7,004 nucleotides of DNA from an uncultured Lachnospiraceae bacterium (lineage in GTDB: Bacteria > Bacillota > Clostridia > Lachnospirales > Lachnospiraceae): contig CAMQOJ010000221.1 of assembly GCA_947003375.1 (NCBI GenBank), positions 1 through 7,004 of the forward strand, read 5' to 3'. The notes under the pieces are model-generated. The model was not told the DNA's origin. It did not search any database and worked only from the letters and a program-made list of their open reading frames with translations. Below, piece after piece: positions 1 to 4,969 of the stretch; position 1 is the stretch's first letter; every line of letters begins with the position of its first letter. Both the position numbers and the translations under genes were made by a program.

Positions 1-13
1 GTATAAGAGACAG
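1..13 (+). other. Residual Nextera/Tn5 transposon adapter at contig edge
   Basis: The first 13 bases, GTATAAGAGACAG, are identical to the 3' end of the 19-base Tn5 mosaic end used in Nextera library preparation (AGATGTGTATAAGAGACAG). The match stops at base 13, exactly where the adapter ends, and coding sequence in the frame of the first gene begins right after. The in-frame TAA at 4-6 is therefore an artefact and not a real stop. Genomic sequence begins at base 14, and the upstream gene is truncated by the assembly, not by mutation. Confidence 0.93.
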
Positions 14-15
14 AC

Positions 16-1068
16 AATAACCTGCGTCCGGAAATCAGGATTGGCTACCATGCGCATAATAATTTTCAGCTGGCTTTCAGCAATTCCATGTCTTTTCTTG
101 CATTTGAAACCGGAAGGGCTGTTGTCGTAGACTCGACGGTCTATGGAATGGGCAAGAGCGCCGGTAATACGGCGAGCGAACTTATCGCCATGCACATGAA
201 CGAAAGATATGGGAAGTCATATGATATAGATCAATTCTTGGAGATATTGGATACGGATTTGATGGCTGTCTATCAAAGACGTTATTGGGGATACAGATAT
301 AATTTCTATATCTCTGCGATGCAGAACTGCCATCCCGATTATGTGCAATACCTGCTAGACAAGAAGACATTGTCAGTCACGTCGGTAAACGAGATCCTGG
401 CGGGAATTCCGGGTGGAAAAAAGCTTCATTATGATCAGGGCTATATCGAGGGGGCATATCTGGAATACCAGTCACACGCAATTGACGATCAGGCTGCTGT
501 TGAAGGGCTTGCAGAGGTTTTGGACAGAAGAACCGTCCTGCTTCTGGGGCCAGGCAGAACGATACGAGATAATGAGAAAGATATTAAGGGATTTATTAAA
601 AGCAGAAATGCTTTGGTCATTTCCATAAATTTCGAACCAGTGAGCTATGGCTGTGACTACATATTTATAAGCAACGCAAAAAGATATAGCAAGCTTGCGG
701 ATATCACGGACAGGGCTTCGGCGGCAAAGCTCATCACGACCTCAAACATAACACTGTTTGACAGATCGGCAGAATATATTCTTAACTACCTTAGCCTGAT
801 AAGCCAAAACAGAGTGAACAGCGACAATGCGCTCCTGCTGGCCGTTGCGGCACTGATCAGGATTGGGATGAAAGAGGTATATCTTGCAGGTTTTGATGGG
901 TTTAGAGCGAAAGAGAATGACTACTATGATGCCAGGTATGCATTTGCCGGAAATGATGAATATAACCTTTCCTCCAATGAGACAACGGCTTTAGGCCTGA
1001 AGCAGCTTTCGCAGAAGGTGGATATCCATTTCCTGACGGAGTCGCTATATGAGCTCAGGATGTGCTGA
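16..1068 (+). CDS. DRE-TIM aldolase / Rossmann-like fusion protein, 5'-truncated
   Basis: This is the C-terminal 350 residues of a larger protein. The reading frame extends left of the first ATG (88) to the adapter boundary, and those codons carry the key motif: a H-A-H-N-N run at 49-63. The two histidines are the metal ligands of the HMG-CoA lyase / 4-hydroxy-2-oxovalerate aldolase (DRE-TIM) family. The segment MGKSAGNTASEL that follows is the conserved glycine-rich barrel end. From about base 535 a second domain begins with LLLGPGRTI, a Rossmann-like nucleotide-binding loop, then a stretch resembling MptE/DUF115-like domains (VISINFEP, DYIFISN). Aldolases with such tails occur in capsule and O-antigen loci, where they may join pyruvate-type units to sugar aldehydes; that role is inferred. 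The HAD gene follows after 21 bases, so the two are probably one operon. The barrel N-terminus is missing, so ATG 88 is not the start. Confidence 0.8.
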   Translation, partial: NNLRPEIRIGYHAHNNFQLAFSNSMSFLAFETGRAVVVDSTVYGMGKSAGNTASELIAMHMNERYGKSYDIDQFLEILDTDLMAVYQRRYWGYRYNFYISAMQNCHPDYVQYLLDKKTLSVTSVNEILAGIPGGKKLHYDQGYIEGAYLEYQSHAIDDQAAVEGLAEVLDRRTVLLLGPGRTIRDNEKDIKGFIKSRNALVISINFEPVSYGCDYIFISNAKRYSKLADITDRASAAKLITTSNITLFDRSAEYILNYLSLISQNRVNSDNALLLAVAALIRIGMKEVYLAGFDGFRAKENDYYDARYAFAGNDEYNLSSNETTALGLKQLSQKVDIHFLTESLYELRMC

Positions 1069-1089
1069 TAATGAAGATAGGGAGCTATA

Positions 1090-1761
1090 ATGAACCGTTT
1101 TGACTATATTCTGTTTGATTTGGATGGCACTTTGCTGGACACAAGCAATGGGGTGCTTTCGGCGGCCGTATGTACCATACAGAAATATAATAGAGAGGTA
1201 CCTGAGCCGGCTGTACTGGAAAGTCTGATTGGCCCTCCGATACAGTCATCTTTCAGGAGATTGTATGGACTTTCTGAGCCAGAAGCCATGGAAATGGCAG
1301 ATGCTTTCCGTAAAATCTATATGACAGATGAGTTTCTGCTTCGGGCTATTCCTTATAAGGGGATATACAGACTCTTCCAGGAGCTTCTTGATATAAAGGC
1401 AAATATCGGGATTGCTACCTATAAGAGAGAGGATTATGCAAAAAGACTTCTTCTGAAAAAGGGGTTCGGTCAATATACCGATTTTATCTATGGCTCTGAT
1501 TATGCGGGGAAATTGAAAAAGGCAGATATAATCGGCATGTGCCTCAGGGACATGGGATGCATTGATTTGAGCAGTGCTGTCTATATTGGAGATGGCACAA
1601 GTGATGGCATCGGAGCCGGTGAAGCAGGGATAAGCTTTATTGGTGTCACATACGGTTTCGGATTTAAAACAGTAAGAGATGCAGAGGTATTCAGCCCCAT
1701 AGCTGTTGCCAATAGCTGCGATGAACTGAAGAGAATTCTGTTAACTCAAAAGGCTTTTTAA
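1090..1761 (+). CDS. HAD-superfamily hydrolase, phosphoglycolate phosphatase-like
   Basis: A complete 223-residue HAD hydrolase of the PGP-like subfamily with a helical cap inserted after motif I. Motif I is FDLDGT (residues 9-14: nucleophile Asp10, acid/base Asp12). Motif II is the Thr of IGIAT (Thr110). Motif III lysine lies in KLKK (141-144). Motif IV is GDGTSD (167-172), with the Mg-binding acids Asp168 and Asp172. All catalytic positions are present, so it should be an active cytosolic phosphatase. A GGGAG Shine-Dalgarno lies about 7 bases before ATG 1090, and the stop of the aldolase gene is only 21 bases upstream. Next to an aldolase, the natural guess is dephosphorylation of the aldol product, as KDO-8-P phosphatase does after KDO-8-P synthase. 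The substrate is unknown; a general phosphatase is possible. Confidence 0.88.
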   Translation: MNRFDYILFDLDGTLLDTSNGVLSAAVCTIQKYNREVPEPAVLESLIGPPIQSSFRRLYGLSEPEAMEMADAFRKIYMTDEFLLRAIPYKGIYRLFQELLDIKANIGIATYKREDYAKRLLLKKGFGQYTDFIYGSDYAGKLKKADIIGMCLRDMGCIDLSSAVYIGDGTSDGIGAGEAGISFIGVTYGFGFKTVRDAEVFSPIAVANSCDELKRILLTQKAF

Positions 1762-1810
1762 AGAGGGCTATCGATGTGGATACAAATCGCTTAGACTTTC
1801 GGAGATAGAT

Positions 1811-1844
1811 TTGGGCAGCGCACTATTAGGAGCTCGCTGCCCAA
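1811..1844. repeat. Perfect 10-bp inverted repeat (hairpin)
   Basis: TTGGGCAGCG at 1811-1820 is the exact reverse complement of CGCTGCCCAA at 1835-1844, separated by a 14-base loop. The stem is G+C-rich and would fold stably in RNA from either strand. No run of T follows on either side, so it does not look like a standard intrinsic terminator. It starts 50 bases after the HAD stop codon and could be a 3'-end stabilising hairpin, a factor-dependent terminator, or part of a dispersed repeat. Confidence 0.75.
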
Positions 1845-2115
1845 GTCCAGTAAAAACAGTAGTCGAATTCTCCACGTGAAAGCCTATCGCCTCTTATGAC
1901 AAGCCTTCTCTTAAAATGCTCAAGGATGCCATGGATCATAGTAATTCAGGGCTGAATGCTGAGGAGTCATTGTGGCCTGAAAAACAGAGCATAAGTATAG
2001 GGCAGTAGCCCGTTCCTCAAGGGGATGAACTTCGCTGGTAACCGTCTCTTTGTCCCTCCGAAGCAAGCGATTTTAAGCCACGAGCGGCGCATAGCAGATT
2101 CTAAATTTAACCTGC

Positions 2116-2157
2116 AAAGTATAAGGTGAAGTATTGCATTCCACCCCCATATACTTT
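2116..2157. repeat. Inverted repeat AAAGTATA/TATACTTT overlapping a promoter
   Basis: AAAGTATA at 2116-2123 is the exact reverse complement of TATACTTT at 2150-2157. The right arm ends on the first base of the proposed -10 box, and the 26-base spacer includes the -35 box. That placement would suit a repressor site or DNA loop controlling the 2190-3004 unit, but an AT-rich chance repeat is possible. Confidence 0.4.
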
Positions 2158-2162
2158 ACAAT
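2134..2162 (+). promoter_or_regulatory. Probable sigma-A promoter for the 2190-3004 unit
   Basis: TTGCAT (2134-2139) and TACAAT (2157-2162) are separated by exactly 17 bases. The -10 box has five of six consensus bases; the -35 box is weak (TTG only). Transcription would begin near 2169, just before the AAAGGAGG ribosome site at 2171-2178, giving a very short leader. Confidence 0.5.
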
Positions 2163-2189
2163 ATCCTTAAAAAGGAGGACAATCTGCCC

Positions 2190-2405
2190 ATGAAACAACC
2201 CAAAAGACAAATCACAGCCCATGACATCTACAACCTGCCCAGCTTTCTGCGGGTAGAACTGATTGATGGCGTAATCTACACCGACGACTGGACATCACTG
2301 GAAATCGACGAAAAGGTATTTGAATTTCCTGCGTCTGAAAACCGCCATATTAAATACAAGCTTTCTATAGTAGAAATAGAAGAAAAAGAGATACCCAAAC
2401 CATGA
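2190..2405 (+). pseudogene. Short ORF with Uma2-like N-terminus, probable truncated remnant
   Basis: A 71-residue ORF starts at ATG 2190, 11 bases after a strong AAGGAGG. Residues about 7-30 (ITAHDIYNLP, then RVELIDGVIY) look like the start of Uma2-family (DUF820) putative nucleases, which normally run to about 180-200 residues and continue with a M-A-P-P segment and a PD-(D/E)XK core. Here the similarity stops after VIY. The acidic, lysine-rich tail that follows (TDDWTSLEID onward, ending EIPKP) does not match the Uma2 body that I know. The simplest reading is an internal deletion or fusion that removed the catalytic core. The stop overlaps the methyltransferase ATG (ATGA at 2402-2405), so the remnant may still serve as a translated leader. 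It could instead be a genuine small protein. Confidence 0.5.
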
Positions 2406-3004
2406 CCCAAGCCGACTCCCAATGGGACAAACTTCTGAAAATAAAAACCACAGGGCGTGACGACTCCCATGCGGACCGCTACAGATACCCCTACGAGCCG
2501 ACGCCCTACCCTGTCCTGGAAAGGCTGGCGAACAGCGGCTATATAGGGAAGAAGCATACGCTCCTTGACTATGGAACCGGAAAAGGACGTGTATGCTTCT
2601 ATCTGTCCTTTCAGACAGGATGCAGATCTATCGGGATTGAGTGCGATGAACGCATTTATGACAGCGCGGCCACGAACCGGCTGACAGCGGTTTCAGGGAG
2701 ACGAACCAGCTTCATCATGGGAAGCGCGGAGCAGTATGCGGTCTCGGCAGAGGTGGACAGATGCTATTTCTTCAATCCGTTTTCCGTAGAGATACTGCGG
2801 GCCGTCCTGGCAAGAGTCATCGAATCTTATTATGAAAATCCCCGTGAGCTTCTGCTGTTTTTCTATTATCCTACAGATGAGTATACAAGATGCCTGATGG
2901 CGCAGGATGCGCTGAGGCATGCAGACGAGATAGACTGCCGGGACTTATTGCCCGGTAACCATCCGCAGGAAAGGATTTTAATATTCAGTCCACACAATGC
3001 CTGA
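2402..3004 (+). CDS. Class I SAM-dependent methyltransferase, substrate unknown
   Basis: A 200-residue protein with the Rossmann-type methyltransferase core. Motif I is LLDYGTGKGR (residues 54-63), the SAM-binding loop. The acidic end of strand 2 is GIE (Glu80), expected to bind the ribose of SAM. CYFFNPF (121-127) sits at the strand 4 position and resembles the F-N-P-F segment of many uncharacterised Firmicutes methyltransferases; the Asn-Pro-Phe is reminiscent of, but not the same as, the NPPF/DPPY motif of amino-methylating enzymes. The protein is cytosolic, with no membrane segment. It has no clear ribosome site of its own: its ATG overlaps the upstream stop (ATGA), pointing to translational coupling with the 2190 ORF. 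I see no target-recognition domain, so DNA methylation is not supported. A small-molecule or protein substrate is as likely. Confidence 0.8.
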   Translation: MTQADSQWDKLLKIKTTGRDDSHADRYRYPYEPTPYPVLERLANSGYIGKKHTLLDYGTGKGRVCFYLSFQTGCRSIGIECDERIYDSAATNRLTAVSGRRTSFIMGSAEQYAVSAEVDRCYFFNPFSVEILRAVLARVIESYYENPRELLLFFYYPTDEYTRCLMAQDALRHADEIDCRDLLPGNHPQERILIFSPHNA

Positions 3005-3417
3005 AAAACCCATCCCTTTCAGTGTCCCTAAGAGCTGCAAAAAATACTTGCCAATCCCTCCAAACCATTAGTGGGAGAAATTACTGGTCAGGGCATATGC
3101 AAAGTACAGGCCTATGAAAGAAGCAGTAGACCAGGCCGTAGACGAATGCATCAGACAGGGGATTCTGGCGGAATTTTTACAGCAGAACAGAGCAGAGGTG
3201 ACAAAGATGGGCATATTCGAGTATGACGAGGAGAAGGTAAAGCGATTGCTTAGAAAAGATGCCTATGAGGACGGTCAAGCAAAGGGAATCATAGAGACAA
3301 GCCTAGAACACGGTGCTTCAGAGCAAGAAATCCTGGAACGCCCGCAGAACAAACTGGACATTTCTCCACAAATAGCAAAGGAATATTTCGATAAGCTGAG
3401 CCAGCCAATCAAGCAGT

Positions 3418-3446
3418 TTGCTTTTACGAATAATCTGTGGTATAAT
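3418..3446 (+). promoter_or_regulatory. Strong extended -10 sigma-A promoter of the DUF1186/SEC-C gene
   Basis: TTGCTT (3418-3423) and a perfect TATAAT (3441-3446) are spaced by 17 bases, with TGG directly before the -10 box (extended -10). This is the best promoter in the window. Transcription should start near 3453, giving a leader of about 125 bases before the start at 3579. It lies inside the read-through tail of the Rpn remnant, showing that tail is really intergenic DNA. Confidence 0.72.
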
Positions 3447-3471
3447 GTTGACGTAGGGGAGATGGGTCAAC
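3447..3471. repeat. GTTGAC/GTCAAC inverted repeat at the transcription start
   Basis: GTTGAC (3447-3452) and GTCAAC (3466-3471) are exact reverse complements separated by 13 bases. The left arm directly abuts the -10 box, so the dyad spans the expected transcription start and could be an operator. Six-base arms also occur by chance. Confidence 0.3.
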
Positions 3472-3563
3472 TTCTTACAGTCCTGTCAGATTCTGCGGAT
3501 ATGTGGCTGGATATGCGGAACTACGGTGACAGGGCTTATCAGGCTCAGAAAGAATCGTAAAGA

Positions 3564-3572
3564 AAGGCGGAG
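3564..3572 (+). promoter_or_regulatory. Ribosome binding site that sets the ATA start at 3579
   Basis: AAGGCGGAG lies at 3564-3572; its GGAG ends six bases before the ATA codon at 3579. No comparable site precedes the first in-frame ATG (3762). The placement marks 3579 as the ancestral start. Confidence 0.65.
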
Positions 3573-3578
3573 ACCACA

Positions 3579-4898
3579 ATAGAAAAGCTACAGACAGCAA
3601 TCGAAGCGATTACCAGGCGCAGCAAAAAGTTTCCACAGGAGGAATTCGAGATTATATGTGCCAACAGAGCAGAAGCGATTCCCAGTCTGCGCAGCGCCGT
3701 TGAGAAGGCCATCGCAGAGGGCGAAGACCTGGACGAGGACTATCAACTGCACTTCTACGCGATGTTCCTGCTGGCCCAGTTCCAGGACAGGGATTTCTTC
3801 CCCAGGATGATGGAACTGGCCTGCCTGCCGGAGGATACGGTGGATTTTCTGATGGGGGATGCCATGACAGAGAGCTTGCCGACAATCCTGTACAATATGT
3901 ACAATGGCGACATCCGGCTCCTCATGGATGCCGTCCGCTCCCCCGGTGTGGGCGATTACGTCAGGTCCGGGCTGCTGAGGGTCATGGGCCAGCTGTATCT
4001 GGACGGGACGCTCGGGAAGCAGGACTGGCAGGATTTCCTGCGGCAGATTGTGTATGGGGAAGAGAGTGGGGACTATGTCTACACCGCTTTGGCACATGTG
4101 ATTTGCAGATGCCATTTTGTGGAGATGCTCCCGGAGATACGCAGGCTCTATGAGGACGACCGGATAGAAGGGGGCATGATAGGCGGATATGATGAATGTG
4201 TGGACGATGTGTTCACATACTGGGACAGCCGGGAAAAATTCTGCAAGTCCCCTGTCCAGGCGGCCCAGATGCTCCGGGGCTGGGCCATGTTCGACGACCC
4301 GGAAGCGGAAGAGCGCAGCCGGGAGTTGGAGAAGAATTTCTCCCGGGCGCTCAGGAAGCTGGATCAGGAATTCGGCAGGACAGAGCCGAAGCGCAAGATC
4401 GGCAGGAACGACCCATGTCCCTGCGGAAGCGGGAAGAAGTATAAGCAGTGCTGCCTGAACAAGCCCAAATCGCCGCTGGAGCTGGTTGAGACTCCCCAGG
4501 AAAAGGCCAGGTGGCTGAAGGAGTATCCGGCGGCGAGGACAGGCGGCGAAGGGGACAGGATTTATCTGGAGGATTATTTCAGCCACGAAAGCATCGAAAT
4601 AGACAAACTGCTGTACCTTGCCCTGAAGCACCGGGCTATTCCCATCTGGAGGAGGGAAGAGGAAAGCGTGGTACATAACCGGGGGCGGGTCTATCTGTCC
4701 GCTGCGTATGAGCGGTTCCGGACATTGCTGGAGGAGGAAGGGATAGAATCCTTCCAGGCATATGACAGGAAGCATTCCATCCATTATTATTGCCAGGACT
4801 GGCTGGAGGTATTGGAGGAGCTGCTGGAGGAAGAGGATCCGGAGGGAATCCTGGAGGATGTCCGCGGGCTGTGCGGAAAGATGGGAAAAGGGATGTAG
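3579..4898 (+). CDS. DUF1186 and SEC-C motif protein with ATA start codon
   Basis: Read from 3579 the protein has 439 residues. The N-terminal half is a helical DUF1186-type domain (EKLQTAIEAI, then YAMFLLAQF and the MTESLPTILYN region). A SEC-C zinc-binding motif follows, GRNDPCPCGSGKKYKQCC (residues 275-292), with ligands Cys280, Cys282, Cys291 and Cys292, as at the SecA C-terminus. A C-terminal acidic helical region ends the protein. SEC-C modules bind zinc and often mediate contact with SecB or ribosomes; the role of this family is not known to me. The first ATG (3762) would cut off 61 residues that clearly belong to the domain. Codon 3579 is ATA where ATG is expected, with a well placed ribosome site. 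Either a weak AUA start is used, or the gene is start-lost and silenced. It has its own promoter and terminator, so it is a single-gene unit. Confidence 0.8.
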   Translation: MEKLQTAIEAITRRSKKFPQEEFEIICANRAEAIPSLRSAVEKAIAEGEDLDEDYQLHFYAMFLLAQFQDRDFFPRMMELACLPEDTVDFLMGDAMTESLPTILYNMYNGDIRLLMDAVRSPGVGDYVRSGLLRVMGQLYLDGTLGKQDWQDFLRQIVYGEESGDYVYTALAHVICRCHFVEMLPEIRRLYEDDRIEGGMIGGYDECVDDVFTYWDSREKFCKSPVQAAQMLRGWAMFDDPEAEERSRELEKNFSRALRKLDQEFGRTEPKRKIGRNDPCPCGSGKKYKQCCLNKPKSPLELVETPQEKARWLKEYPAARTGGEGDRIYLEDYFSHESIEIDKLLYLALKHRAIPIWRREEESVVHNRGRVYLSAAYERFRTLLEEEGIESFQAYDRKHSIHYYCQDWLEVLEELLEEEDPEGILEDVRGLCGKMGKGM

Positions 4899-4904
4899 AG
4901 AGGG

Positions 4905-4956
4905 CTCCCACAGGAATCCATGTCTTTCTGACATCTTGCATTCCTGTGGGAGTTTT
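4905..4956 (+). terminator. Rho-independent terminator of the DUF1186/SEC-C gene
   Basis: CTCCCACAGGAAT (4905-4917) pairs perfectly with ATTCCTGTGGGAG (4940-4952), a 13-bp stem, followed by TTTT (4953-4956). The 22-base loop itself contains ATGTC-TTTCT-GACAT (4920-4934), a nested 5-bp hairpin. It begins seven bases after the stop at 4898. The T-tract is short but the stem is very stable. The convergent gene ends at 4970; on the minus strand the stem is followed by CCCTCTCT, so bidirectional use would be weaker. Confidence 0.85.
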
Positions 4957-4969
4957 CACGCGCTTATGC

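Larger units (their letters stand above)
1762..2189 (+). other. 428-base intergenic gap with hairpin, no convincing gene
   Basis: No reading frame here has both a start with a ribosome site and a recognisable product. It contains a perfect 10-bp hairpin (1811-1844) and, at its right end, a promoter with an inverted repeat serving the 2190 unit. Two short open stretches exist: plus strand 1880-2008 and minus strand 1768-1893. Neither resembles a family I can name. The region may be decayed mobile or accessory DNA between the polysaccharide genes and the next unit. No T-rich terminator follows the HAD gene. Confidence 0.6.
3072..3560 (+). pseudogene. C-terminal remnant of Rpn-family nuclease/putative transposase
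   Basis: The frame from 3072 reads like the C-terminal third of Rpn-type (recombination-promoting nuclease / PD-(D/E)XK transposase-like) proteins common in Lachnospiraceae: LLVRAYAKYRP upstream of the first ATG (3114), then EAVDQAVDECI, GILAEFL, NRAEV and IFEYDEEK. A charged tail follows (YEDGQAKGI... EYFDKLSQ) and ends near 3404. The N-terminal nuclease domain of roughly 200 residues is absent, and an in-frame TAG sits at 3069-3071. Similarity starting before ATG 3114 shows that this ATG is internal to the old gene. The last 51 codons (3405-3557) do not look like Rpn and read through the promoter of the next gene, suggesting the original stop was lost. No functional nuclease is expected. 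Confidence 0.72.

Noticed and set aside
1880..2008. Plus-strand open stretch (YDKPSLKMLKDAMDH...) in the intergenic gap
   Set aside because: Although protein-like by eye, it has no ribosome site, no recognised family, and stops on both sides within 45 codons. It may be a decayed fragment but cannot be supported as a gene.
2402..3004. DNA methyltransferase of a restriction-modification or phage-defence system with the Uma2-like ORF
   Set aside because: There is no target-recognition domain or canonical NPPY/DPPY motif, the putative nuclease part is only about 30 residues, and no other defence gene is adjacent.
2997..3071. 24-codon ORF MPEKPIPFSVPKSCKKYLP... overlapping the methyltransferase end
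   Set aside because: No ribosome site and no known match. It shares the frame of the Rpn remnant by chance and ends at the TAG before it.
3588..4934. Long minus-strand open frame of 448 codons opposite the DUF1186/SEC-C gene
   Set aside because: It is fully antisense to a gene with a clear SEC-C motif, promoter and terminator. The product is low-complexity, rich in Pro, Leu and His, as expected from the mirror of a G+C-rich coding frame.
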